Assembly (NCBI GenBank): GCA_019634735.1
Contig: JAHCAT010000003.1
Location: 124,001-188,000 of the forward strand
DNA length: 64,000 nucleotides
Source of the DNA: Lysobacterales bacterium
GTDB lineage: Bacteria > Pseudomonadota > Gammaproteobacteria > Xanthomonadales > UBA2363
Direction of reading: 5' to 3'
Every line of letters begins with the position of its first letter. The first letter of the stretch is position 1. This document shows, in pieces, positions 1 through 7,776 of the stretch. Position numbers and translations under genes: made by a program. The notes below the pieces were generated by a model, which was not told the DNA's origin, made no database searches, and saw only the letters and a program-made list of their open reading frames with translations.

Positions 1-215
1 GCGACGTCGGCGCCCTCGCGCGCGTAGTGCAGCGCGACCGCGCGGCCGATGCCGCTGTCGCCGCCGCTGATCAATGCGACCTTGCCCTGCAGCTTGCCGC
101 TGCCGGCATAGTCGTCGCGGATCGATTCCGGCTTCGGGCGCATCGCGCTGCGCCGGCCGGGTTGGCGCTTCTGGGTCTGCGGCGGGTTGGGACGTTTCGA
201 TGTGCGGGCGCTCAT
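1..215 (-). CDS. Short-chain dehydrogenase/reductase (5' part, runs off window)
   Basis: Only the N-terminal ~71 residues lie inside the window; the gene continues leftwards. After a ~40-residue basic and polar tail the sequence reads GKVALISGGDSGIGRAVALH, the Rossmann glycine motif (TGxxxGIG type) that binds NAD(P)H in classical SDR enzymes. The long N-terminal tail rich in Pro, Gln and Arg, ahead of a DDYxGSGKLxGKVALI segment, resembles the YghA group of oxidoreductases (aldehyde or polyol substrates, often general-stress genes). This is a family resemblance; the catalytic Tyr-Lys part is not visible, so the substrate is unknown. ATG at 215 follows the tail cleanly and no upstream in-frame alternative is needed. 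Confidence 0.8.
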   Translation of the reverse strand, partial: MSARTSKRPNPPQTQKRQPGRRSAMRPKPESIRDDYAGSGKLQGKVALISGGDSGIGRAVALHYAREGADV

Positions 216-421
216 CGTGGGCTCCTGCTGGGACCGTGTGCCCAAGGGCCCGGCAAGACCCGTGCCATCCGCGGTGCGCTCCCGATCGTCGGCCTGGCGT
301 GCGCGCAGGTCAGTGCAGGCTGCGCGACGCCTCGCGGCCCATCGTGCACCTCGCAGGGCCGCTCAAGACGCCGGAGGCGAGGGCGGAACCCATCATCCCG
401 GCGCGCGCCGCACGCTTCGGA

Positions 422-511
422 TCAACCGGAGCGCAGCAGGGTCGCGACCAGGGCAAGCAGCACCAGCACGGCGGTGCCGAGCAAGGCAGCACGGCGGGCG
501 TGGCGGTGCAT
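422..511 (-). CDS. Possible 29-residue membrane peptide
   Basis: An ATG-initiated frame of 29 residues ends in TGA. It begins MHRHARRA and continues as an uninterrupted Leu/Val/Ala stretch of about 17 residues ending in LLRSG: a basic N-terminus and one transmembrane helix, as in the tiny membrane subunits that accompany terminal oxidases. It lies 120 bp downstream of the reductase that closes the oxidase operon on the same strand. A GGGAGA stretch lies about 12 nt before the ATG, a rather long spacing. Such a short frame could occur by chance in GC-rich DNA. The remainder of 216-631 shows nothing else recognisable. Confidence 0.3.
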   Translation of the reverse strand: MHRHARRAALLGTAVLVLLALVATLLRSG

Positions 512-631
512 CACAGGAAGGCGTCTCCCGGATGGGTCGCATCCAGGCCAAGCGCTGCACGCAGGAACAACGTCGGCGTGGCGGGCCCGCGACAATGGGG
601 CGGTATTGCGTCGACGGTCACCGCAGGGCCC

Positions 632-1951
632 TCATACCAGGTCGAACCGTTCGGCGTAGAGATTGCGCGCCGGCAGGCCCAGGCCGAGCAGCACCGGCCC
701 TGCGGCGTCGGCCAGGGCCGGCGGACCGCAAATGAAGCCGGCCATTCGCGACAGGTCGGCGGGCAGGTGCCGTCGCAGCAGGTCGGCGTCGATGTGGCCG
801 GTTTCGCCCTGCCAGCCCTCATGGCCTTCCTCCAGGACGTGCACCAGGGTCAGCGGCAACGCCGCGGCCAGGTCGTCCAGTTCCTCGCGGAACAGCACCT
901 CGTCCCAGGCACCGTTGCCGTAGACCAGCAACAGCGGCTCGCGGCCGCCGCGCGCCCGTGCGGTGCGCAGCATGCTCATGATCGGCGTGATGCCGACGCC
1001 GCCGGCGATGAACACCGCGCCGCCCGGGCAGGCGCCGGGATGCCAGGTGAACACGCCGTAGGGTCCTTCCAGCCAGGCCGGCGTGCCCGGCTCGAGGTCG
1101 GCAAGCGCGTCGGTGAAGTCGCCCTGCGCCTTGATGGTGAATGCGATATTGCGTTGGCCGGCCGGCGAGGCCATCGAGAACGGATGCTGCTGCAGGCGCA
1201 GGGGCCGCTCGCCCAGGGTCAGCCAGGCGTACTGGCCGGGCGCGAAGCGCAGCCCGGCGTGTCCTTCGGGCGCCAATTCCAGGGTCGTGCAGCCGGCCCG
1301 CTCGGGTCGCACCGCGACCACCCGCCAGGGCCGCCGGCGCAGGCGCCAGGGGCGCAGCAGACGCGTTTCCAGCACCAGGGCGATGCTGGCCAGGGCCAGG
1401 ATCGCGAGGCTCGCCTGCTTCCAGGCCGGGCCGGTGTAGTGGCCGGCCATCAACGCATGGCCGAGCCCACCGGCCACCACCGCCACCGCCAGCACGCCGT
1501 GCAGCAGCCGCCAATGCTCGTAGGACAGGCGCAGCGCCAGCCGCCACAGCGAGGACGTCACCAGCGCCAGCAACGCCAGCCCCAGGCCGGCCAGGGTGCT
1601 GGCACGCAGCAGGCCGGCGCGCGGATCCAGCCAGGCCAGGAAGGCGCGGTCGCCCGCGAACATCATCAGCGGGTGGCACAGCAGCAGCACCACGGCGGCG
1701 ATGCCGACCACGCGATGGAATTGCAGCAGGTCGTCCTGGCCCAGGCCGGGCGCGAACCAGCGCTGCCGTCCGGAGATCGCCGCCTGGGCGATCAGCACGC
1801 CCAGGCCGAGCAGGCCGAGCATCCGGCCCAGCTCCTCGATCGCGCCGGCCGCGATCGGCCGCGGCGGCGCCAGCGCGATCGCCAGCGGCAGCGCCGCCAG
1901 CGCCAGCCAGGCCAGCCACCACATCGTTGCGCGCAACCAGCCCAGGTTCAC
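632..1951 (-). CDS. Ferric-reductase-type membrane flavoprotein
   Basis: 439 residues with a GTG start. The N-terminal half (about residues 5-215) has about six hydrophobic helices with the His-bearing pattern of the ferric reductase-like transmembrane family (FHRVVGI, SYEHWRLLHG), which would carry haem b. The C-terminal half is a ferredoxin-NADP reductase module: FAD-binding QQHPFSMAS, the nucleotide-binding GGVGITPIMSML, and a terminal CGPPAL. The expected role is moving electrons from NAD(P)H through FAD and haem across the membrane, to iron, copper or quinone. GTG at 1951 is chosen because it overlaps the stop of the upstream CtaG gene in a GTGA, implying translational coupling. As last clear gene of the oxidase operon it may reduce metal for oxidase assembly (inference). 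Confidence 0.82.
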   Translation of the reverse strand: MNLGWLRATMWWLAWLALAALPLAIALAPPRPIAAGAIEELGRMLGLLGLGVLIAQAAISGRQRWFAPGLGQDDLLQFHRVVGIAAVVLLLCHPLMMFAGDRAFLAWLDPRAGLLRASTLAGLGLALLALVTSSLWRLALRLSYEHWRLLHGVLAVAVVAGGLGHALMAGHYTGPAWKQASLAILALASIALVLETRLLRPWRLRRRPWRVVAVRPERAGCTTLELAPEGHAGLRFAPGQYAWLTLGERPLRLQQHPFSMASPAGQRNIAFTIKAQGDFTDALADLEPGTPAWLEGPYGVFTWHPGACPGGAVFIAGGVGITPIMSMLRTARARGGREPLLLVYGNGAWDEVLFREELDDLAAALPLTLVHVLEEGHEGWQGETGHIDADLLRRHLPADLSRMAGFICGPPALADAAGPVLLGLGLPARNLYAERFDLV

Positions 1952-2892
1952 GGCCGGCGCGCCTGTTCTGCGTCGCGGTCCAGCCAGCGCAGTCCCAGCA
2001 CCGCCAGCCACAGGCCGCCGGCCAGATAGGGCAGGGCCGAGGGGATCCACATCACCAGGCCGGCGAGCTGCTGGTCGGCCAGCGCGTCGAGGCCCAGCAT
2101 CGGGGCGCGCTCGACGTAGACCGGATACAGCGGCCGCGGCGCGAACACCAGCAGGGCGCCGAGCAGGCCCATCGCCATCATCACCGCGACGATCGACACC
2201 AGGCCGGGCCCGACGCTGACCTGGCGATCGCGGATGCCGTGCAGCAGCACCGACCAGTACCACAGCCCGGCCAGCAGGAAACTGCCATGCATGGCCCAGT
2301 GCAGGCCCTCATGGGCCAGCGCCGCCGCGGTGGCGGCGGGCAGGTGCCAGGCCAGCATCACCGCGCAATGCGCAGCCGTCGCCAGGGCAAGGTGCAGGTG
2401 CAGGTGGCGCACGGCGGGCGCGCTGGCGCGATGCAGGCGACCGGGCCAGGGGCCGGGCAGGGCCTGGGCCCAGATCGCCAGCGGCCGGCCCAGCAACAGC
2501 AGCGGTGGCGCCAGCGCCAGCAGCAGCATGTGCTGGCCCATGTGCGCGGCCAGCGACCAGGCGCCGAGGGCGTCGAGCGGCCAGACCAGGGCCAGGAACA
2601 GCACGCCGACTCCGGCCAGGAAGGCGGCGACCCGCCAACCGTCGATGCCGCGCCCGAACCCGGCACGCCGCCACAGCCGCACCAGGCCGGTCGCATACAG
2701 CGCCAGCAGCACCACACCCGGCAGCAGCAGCCATGGCGACAGGGTCCATGCGCCGATCGGCGCATCGCCGGACGGTGCGTGTGCGAGTGCGCCGGTGGCC
2801 ACCATGAGTCCGGCGCCTGCCACGACGCCCTGGAGGATCGGGCGGTTTCTCGCACGGACGATGCGGCGGGCACCGGTGCCGGGCATTGGCAT
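1948..2892 (-). CDS. ctaG: Cytochrome c oxidase assembly factor CtaG (caa3 type)
   Basis: About 314 residues, mostly hydrophobic, with roughly seven helices. It belongs by sequence to the Caa3_CtaG membrane family (not the soluble Cox11-type CtaG), which is needed for copper delivery to the CuB site of oxidases. Conserved-looking His positions include SLAAHMGQHMLLL, LHLHLALATAAH and HEGLHWAMHGSF. It sits in the oxidase operon and overlaps the next gene by 4 bp. The start is uncertain: ATG at 2892 gives a basic leader (GARRIVRARNR), whereas ATG at 2815 would begin directly at a signal-like segment ending ALAHA. Neither has a strong ribosome binding site. Confidence 0.8.
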   Translation of the reverse strand: MPMPGTGARRIVRARNRPILQGVVAGAGLMVATGALAHAPSGDAPIGAWTLSPWLLLPGVVLLALYATGLVRLWRRAGFGRGIDGWRVAAFLAGVGVLFLALVWPLDALGAWSLAAHMGQHMLLLALAPPLLLLGRPLAIWAQALPGPWPGRLHRASAPAVRHLHLHLALATAAHCAVMLAWHLPAATAAALAHEGLHWAMHGSFLLAGLWYWSVLLHGIRDRQVSVGPGLVSIVAVMMAMGLLGALLVFAPRPLYPVYVERAPMLGLDALADQQLAGLVMWIPSALPYLAGGLWLAVLGLRWLDRDAEQARRP

Positions 2893-3102
2893 CGGCAGCG
2901 CCCGCGCAGCGCGGCGACGGGAGGGAGGGGCGCATTGAGAGGCTGCACGCAACGCGCGCCCACGCGGTTCCCTGGACCCGGTTCGATCGTATCCGCCCGC
3001 GCCGCACAGCGCTACGCCGGAGCGCAGCTTGCGGTGGCCCGGACTTGCATGGCCGGCGCCCGCAGTCCACGCTGGCGGCCGGCAAGGCGAACCCGGCGGA
3101 CC

Positions 3103-3612
3103 ATGCATTTCTGGTTGAAGTTCTTTCATATCGTGGCGATGACGGTCTGGTTCGCCGGGTTGTTCTTCCTGCCGCGCCTGTTCGTGGCGCACCGTCGCGG
3201 TGAGCCCGACGCCGAGCCGGACTATTTCCTGCCGGTGGCGAAGACGCTGTTCTTCTGGATCATGGGCCCGGCCGCGGTGCTGACCATTGCCCTGGGCATG
3301 GTGCTGATCGTCTGGGCGCAGCCGGGCGCCTGGCTGGTGATGAAGCTGGCGGTGGTGGCGATGGCCGTGCTGCTGCACCTGTACCTCGGCGTCGTGCTCT
3401 ACGACATGGGCCGCGACCGCGATCGCCACGGACCGATGTTCCACCGCGTCCTGGCCATGGTGCCCCTGGTCCTGCTGCTGGCACTGGCGGCGCTCACCGG
3501 CGGCAAGCCGGCCACCGCGCCGCCGCTGCCGGCACCGCCGGGCATCGAGGCCGCTCAAGCGCCCGGCGGCCTGCGGTCGGCGGTGGTGCCGACCGGTTCC
3601 TGGCCGCCGTAG
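3103..3612 (+). CDS. HemJ/CopD-like membrane protein
   Basis: 169 residues and about four hydrophobic segments. The opening MHFWLKFFHIVAMTVWFAGL followed by FLPRLFVAH matches the HemJ (UPF0093) signature, including the His in the first helix; a Lys in the third helix (WLVMKLAVVAMAVLLHLYLG) is the second conserved residue. HemJ oxidises protoporphyrinogen IX in haem synthesis, but shorter CopD-type relatives are annotated as copper-resistance membrane proteins, and both roles suit an oxidase neighbourhood. The C-terminal ~35 residues are Pro/Ala-rich and unlike HemJ. The gene is on the plus strand inside a minus-strand operon, and its last 58 bp overlap the end of the convergent DUF2231 gene. 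Confidence 0.72.
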   Translation: MHFWLKFFHIVAMTVWFAGLFFLPRLFVAHRRGEPDAEPDYFLPVAKTLFFWIMGPAAVLTIALGMVLIVWAQPGAWLVMKLAVVAMAVLLHLYLGVVLYDMGRDRDRHGPMFHRVLAMVPLVLLLALAALTGGKPATAPPLPAPPGIEAAQAPGGLRSAVVPTGSWPP

Positions 3613-4091
3613 ACCCCGATGCCGTGGCGGAACGACAAGGTGCCGCCCAGCCAGCCCGCCACCATCACCAGCAGCAGGGTGACGCCCGACAGCGCCAGGC
3701 CCCAGGGCCAGATCGCGGCCGCCGGATCCGGCCAGCGCAGCCACAGGCCGGCCGCGGCCAGGGCCAGCACCATCACCGCGGCGATGAAGTGGCTCCAGGC
3801 CGAGACGTGCCGGCGCACGGCGCGGATGCCGAGCAGGTCGACCATACCGACCAGGCCGGCGAGCACGCCCAGCCCCAGGCCGGCGGCATTCAGCCAGAAC
3901 GAGGCCTCGGCCCAGAATGCGCCGCCGCGCCAGGCGTGCAGGGCGTCGGTGACCGGCAGCATGCTGAGGAAGGCGATCGGGTAGACCACCAGCATCGGAT
4001 GCACGGGGTGCTTGCGCACCGCCATCCGGCTGGGCACGGTCTGCGCGGTCTCGGTCTCGCCGTCGATCGCAGTGTCGGGTTTGGTGGGCAT
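3555..4091 (-). CDS. DUF2231-family membrane protein
   Basis: 178 residues. After a hydrophilic N-terminus, the KHPVHPMLVVYPIAF segment and four hydrophobic helices identify the DUF2231 family, small four-helix membrane proteins often placed beside haem or copper genes; no biochemical role is established. AAGGA lies upstream of the chosen ATG. It is separated by only 21 bp from the small membrane gene before it, so it belongs to the oxidase operon. The C-terminal 19 codons overlap the convergent HemJ/CopD-like gene. Confidence 0.75.
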   Translation of the reverse strand: MPTKPDTAIDGETETAQTVPSRMAVRKHPVHPMLVVYPIAFLSMLPVTDALHAWRGGAFWAEASFWLNAAGLGLGVLAGLVGMVDLLGIRAVRRHVSAWSHFIAAVMVLALAAAGLWLRWPDPAAAIWPWGLALSGVTLLLVMVAGWLGGTLSFRHGIGVYGGQEPVGTTADRRPPGA

Positions 4092-4112
4092 CGGGCACGG
4101 GTCCTTGCGGGC

Positions 4113-4496
4113 TCAGGTCGCGCAGGGCGGCAGCAGCAGCGCCGGCGTCGCGGTGAAGACGATGGCGATCGCGGCCAGTGCCGCCAGCGCCGTGGCGGCC
4201 ATGGCGATCAGGGCGTGGCGGCGCTGCCGCGGATCGCCGGCCTGGTTGGCGGCGTGGCGTCGCCAGGCGCGGCGGGCGCGCAGGCCCAATGCTGCGACCA
4301 CCACCAGGAACGCCGCGGTCAGCGCGATCAGCAGCACGCTGAGCAGGTTGCCGCCGGCCAACGACCGCGACGGCCAGTCGTGTTCGCAGCCCAGCCCGAC
4401 CAGGCTGTACACCACCACGAAGTGCAGCGCCCACAGCGCCATCGGCAAGACCATGCCCGTCAACCGGCCGGGCGCCAGCGGCGACAGCGCGCTCAT
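4113..4496 (-). CDS. Small oxidase-operon membrane protein, unknown
   Basis: 127 residues with three hydrophobic segments (LTGMVLPMALWALHFVVVYS, the LLSVLLIALTAAFLVVVAAL region, and a C-terminal Ala-rich helix ending in a Leu/Pro tail). The His-containing first helix and the position right after the fused oxidase gene, with an ATGA overlap (4493-4496), suggest an accessory or subunit IV-like component. I see no clear match to CyoD/CtaF. Co-translation with the oxidase is strongly implied by the overlap; the function is inferred from context only. Confidence 0.7.
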   Translation of the reverse strand: MSALSPLAPGRLTGMVLPMALWALHFVVVYSLVGLGCEHDWPSRSLAGGNLLSVLLIALTAAFLVVVAALGLRARRAWRRHAANQAGDPRQRRHALIAMAATALAALAAIAIVFTATPALLLPPCAT

Positions 4497-7024
4497 GCCA
4501 GCCTCGGGAACAGGTGGATGACCAGCCAGGCGACCACGCCCTGGCCGACCGTGTAGCGCCACAGTGCGACCGCGACGCGTGCGTCCAGTCGCCGTTGCGC
4601 ATCGACCAGGCCGTGCCGGGAGCGCAGCCAGGTGAAGCCCGAGCCGAGCAGGGCGACCAGCACGTGCACGCCATGGAAGCCGGCCAGGGTCCAGACCACC
4701 GAGGCGTAGGCGTGCTGCTGCGGCGCGGCGACCACCGCCGCCAGCGCCGCACCGTGCGCGATCAGGAAGCCGCCGCCGAGCACGGCCGCCGTCAGCAGGC
4801 CGCCACGCAGCTGCGCAGGACGATCGCGGTCGTTGCCGCGCAGCGCCAGGCGCGCCGCCAGTCCGGCGCCGATCAGCAGGACCAGTGCGAGCACCGGAAG
4901 CGCCAGTGCGCCGGTCTCGCTGCCGGGGCCGGGCCAGGTCTCGGCGCCCAGCCACAGGTAGAAGTAGGCGAACACCAGGGAGGCGAACAGCGAGCCGTCG
5001 ATCAGCAGCGAGATGACCAGTCCCCACCAGCCGGGCGCCTGGCTGCAGGCGGCCTGGCTGGGCAGGGCGACGCCCGGTGCCGCCTCGATGCGCAGCGGCG
5101 CGTGGCGGTCGCCGGTGGTCCAGGCCCAGCGCAGGAACACCGCGACCAGCGGCACCAGCAAGGTGGCGGCGAGCAGGTACAGCTTGGCGATGAAGCAGGC
5201 CAGCAGGACCGCGATGTTGGCCGCCGCGACCAGGGGCAGCCAGGTCGAGCCGGAGATCCGGACCACCTGCTCGGGTGCGCCGGAGATCATGCCGGTGCCG
5301 AGCAGTTCGCGGCGGCCGCCGGCCGGATCGCCGAGCAGGCCGGTGGTGCCGGCGCTGGCCTGTGCCAGGCCGGGGTCGCGCCACAGGGGCTCGCGGTCGT
5401 CGACCACCGGGATCGAGGCGAAGTTGTAGGTCGGCGGCGGCAGCGGCAGCGCCCATTCCAGGGTGCCGGCCTGCCAAGGGTTGGCGGCGCTGCGCCGGCC
5501 GTGCCGGAAGTGCAGCCAGACATCGACGGCCACCGCCATCATGCCGACGGTCAGCACGAAGCCGGCCGCGGTCGACAGCAGGTTCAGCCACTCCACGCCC
5601 AGCGCCGCGTCGTAGGTGTAGGCGCGCCGCGGCATGCCCAGCATGCCGGTCAGGTGCATCGGCAGGAAGGTCAGGTTGAAGCCGATGAAGACCAGCCAGA
5701 ACGCCGTCCGGCCCAGGCTCTCGGCGGGCTGCCGACCGGTCACCAGGGGCAGCCAGTAGTACAGGCCGGCGAACAGCGGGAACAGCATGCCGCCGATGGT
5801 GACGTAGTGCAGGTGGGCGACCACGAAGTGGGTGTCGTGCACCTGCCAGTCGAACGGCACCAGGGCCAGCATCACGCCGGTCAGGCCGCCCAGCACGAAG
5901 ATGAAGAAGAAGCCCATCAGCCAGACCATCGGCAGGCGCAGCCAGGGCTTGCCCGACCACAGGGTGGCGATCCAGGCGAACAGTTGCACGCCCATCGGGA
6001 TCGCCACCGCCATGCTGGCGGCACTGAAGAAGCTCAGCGCCAGCAGCGGGATGCCGACCGCGAACATGTGGTGCACCCACAGCCCGAAGCTGAGGAAGCC
6101 GGTCGCGACGATGGCGACCACGATCCAGCGATAGCCGACCATGGTGCGGCGCGAGAAGGTCACCACCAGGGTCGAGACCATGCCCGCCGCGGGCAGGAAG
6201 ATGATGTAGACCTCGGGGTGGCCGAACAGCCAGAACAGGTGCTGCCAGAGCAGCGGGTCGCCGCCACGGGCGACCTCGAAGAAGGCGAAGCCGAACGCCC
6301 GCTCGATCTCCAGCAGGATGCTGGCCAGGATCAGCGGCGGGAAGCCGAAGGCGATCATGAAGGCGGTGACCAGGATCGCCCAGGCCATCAGCGGCATGCG
6401 CTGGATCGACATCCCCGGCGCCCGGGTCTTGAGCACGGTGACCACCAGCTCGACCGCGGCGGTGACCGCGGCGATCTCCGCGAAGGTCACGCCGATCAGC
6501 CAGAAATCGGCGCTCGGGCCGGGCGTGTAGGTGGCGTCGGTGAGCGGCACGTACATGAACCAGCCGCCGTCCGGCGCGGCGCCGAACAGGAAGCTGGAAT
6601 ACAGGAACAGGCCGCCGAATAGGTAGCACCAGTAGCCGAACGCGCTCAGCCGCGGCATCGGCAGGTCGCGGGTGCCCAGCATCTTGGGCAGCAGGTACAT
6701 CGCGAAGCCTTCCAGGATCGGCACCGCGAACAGGAACATCATGGTCGTGCCGTGCATGGTCACGAACTGGTTGTAGCGGTCCGGGTCGAGCACCTCGTTG
6801 CCGAACCAGGCCAGCTGCAACCGGATGAACATCGACAGCATGCCGCCGATCGCCAGGAAGGCGAAGCCGGTGGCGATGAAGCGCAGGCCGACCGTGCTGT
6901 GGTTGACCGCGGTGAGCTGGCCGACCAGGCCCGGGCCGTTCGCCCAGATCCGCTGCAGGGCGCCCAGGCGGCGCTGCTGCTCGGCGGCGTCGGGCGCCGG
7001 CGCCGCTGCGTTGGCTTCGCTCAT
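4493..7024 (-). CDS. Cytochrome c oxidase subunit I+III fusion
   Basis: 843 residues. Residues ~1-560 are haem-copper oxidase subunit I: MHGTTMMF (haem ligand region), HLFWLFGHPEVYIIFLP (CuB His and the cross-linked Tyr) and HDTHFVVAHLHYVTIGG (CuB/haem ligands). The usual HDTYF appears here as HDTHF. After a ~60-residue linker, residues ~600-843 form subunit III (WGLVISLLIDGSLFASLVFA, the FHGVHVLVAL segment). Such I+III fusions occur in caa3-type oxidases, which reduce O2 to water and pump protons. ATG at 7024 follows AGGAGC and overlaps the upstream subunit II stop (ATGA); the downstream gene also overlaps by 4 bp. No CtaA/CtaB haem A genes are seen here. Confidence 0.93.
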   Translation of the reverse strand: MSEANAAAPAPDAAEQQRRLGALQRIWANGPGLVGQLTAVNHSTVGLRFIATGFAFLAIGGMLSMFIRLQLAWFGNEVLDPDRYNQFVTMHGTTMMFLFAVPILEGFAMYLLPKMLGTRDLPMPRLSAFGYWCYLFGGLFLYSSFLFGAAPDGGWFMYVPLTDATYTPGPSADFWLIGVTFAEIAAVTAAVELVVTVLKTRAPGMSIQRMPLMAWAILVTAFMIAFGFPPLILASILLEIERAFGFAFFEVARGGDPLLWQHLFWLFGHPEVYIIFLPAAGMVSTLVVTFSRRTMVGYRWIVVAIVATGFLSFGLWVHHMFAVGIPLLALSFFSAASMAVAIPMGVQLFAWIATLWSGKPWLRLPMVWLMGFFFIFVLGGLTGVMLALVPFDWQVHDTHFVVAHLHYVTIGGMLFPLFAGLYYWLPLVTGRQPAESLGRTAFWLVFIGFNLTFLPMHLTGMLGMPRRAYTYDAALGVEWLNLLSTAAGFVLTVGMMAVAVDVWLHFRHGRRSAANPWQAGTLEWALPLPPPTYNFASIPVVDDREPLWRDPGLAQASAGTTGLLGDPAGGRRELLGTGMISGAPEQVVRISGSTWLPLVAAANIAVLLACFIAKLYLLAATLLVPLVAVFLRWAWTTGDRHAPLRIEAAPGVALPSQAACSQAPGWWGLVISLLIDGSLFASLVFAYFYLWLGAETWPGPGSETGALALPVLALVLLIGAGLAARLALRGNDRDRPAQLRGGLLTAAVLGGGFLIAHGAALAAVVAAPQQHAYASVVWTLAGFHGVHVLVALLGSGFTWLRSRHGLVDAQRRLDARVAVALWRYTVGQGVVAWLVIHLFPRLA

Positions 7025-7776
7025 GGCGTGCTCCTGGCGTCGCCTTCGGCGCGCTGCCCGTCCAGCCAGCCGGCGAAGGCGGCCGGCGCCAGCACCTCGA
7101 CCGAGAACGCCATGTGGGCATGCTCGCGCCCGCAGAATTCGGCGCACTGGCCACGCATCGCGCCGGTGATGTCGGCGCGCAGGCGCAGCCGGTTGCTGCG
7201 CCCGGGGATGGCGTCGACCTTGCCGCCCAGGCGCGGGATCCAGAAGCTGTGGATGACGTCCTCGCTGCCCACCTGGAACTCCACCATCTCGCCCTGCGGC
7301 AGCACCAGGCGGTCGAGACTGCGGGCCACCACGCTGCCGTCCGGGGCCAGGTGCTCGAACTGCCACTGCCACTGCCTGGCGGTGACCCGCACGACGCGGT
7401 CGGTGTCGACGCCGACGCCGATCACGGTGCGCCCGGCGAGCGTGCCGTAGACCAGCAGGGCGAACAGCGCGACCGTCGGCAGCACCAGGCCGCCCAGGAC
7501 GATGAAGCGTTCCGGTCGGGCCATCGGCGGCGCCGGTTGCCGGCGCAGCATCGCTCGCGCCAGCAGGCCGAGCACCAGGAGCAGCACCGCCAGTGCCGCA
7601 CCGGCCATCAGCCACCAGGTACGGGCTATCGCGGCGGCTGCCGGCCCGGCCGGGTCCAGCATCGACTGCGGGCCGCGGCAAGCGGCCGCCAGGACAGCGC
7701 CGACCAGCAGCGCCACCAGGCGCGGCATCGTGACGGCCGGGACCGCCCGAATCCGCGCTGCCGTCGCTGGCCTCAT
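7021..7776 (-). CDS. Cytochrome c oxidase subunit II (CuA)
   Basis: 251 residues. An N-terminal signal-like stretch ends in VGAVLAAAC, a good lipobox, followed by two transmembrane helices and a cupredoxin domain. The binuclear CuA ligands are all present: HSFWIP, then QCAEFCGREHAHM (Cys-x3-Cys, His, Met). There is no C-terminal cytochrome c domain, so an external cytochrome c or cupredoxin should donate electrons. The ATG at 7776 overlaps the stop of the PQQ dehydrogenase gene (ATGA). An internal ATG at 7728 would give a shorter, more standard lipoprotein signal, so the start is open. Confidence 0.9.
   Translation of the reverse strand: MRPATAARIRAVPAVTMPRLVALLVGAVLAAACRGPQSMLDPAGPAAAAIARTWWLMAGAALAVLLLVLGLLARAMLRRQPAPPMARPERFIVLGGLVLPTVALFALLVYGTLAGRTVIGVGVDTDRVVRVTARQWQWQFEHLAPDGSVVARSLDRLVLPQGEMVEFQVGSEDVIHSFWIPRLGGKVDAIPGRSNRLRLRADITGAMRGQCAEFCGREHAHMAFSVEVLAPAAFAGWLDGQRAEGDARSTP

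Noticed and set aside
74-2029. Long plus-strand open frame of ~650 codons
   Set aside because: It is a shadow of the reductase and CtaG genes on the minus strand; its Arg/Gln/Ala-rich product has no domain. High GC keeps many antisense frames open throughout the window.
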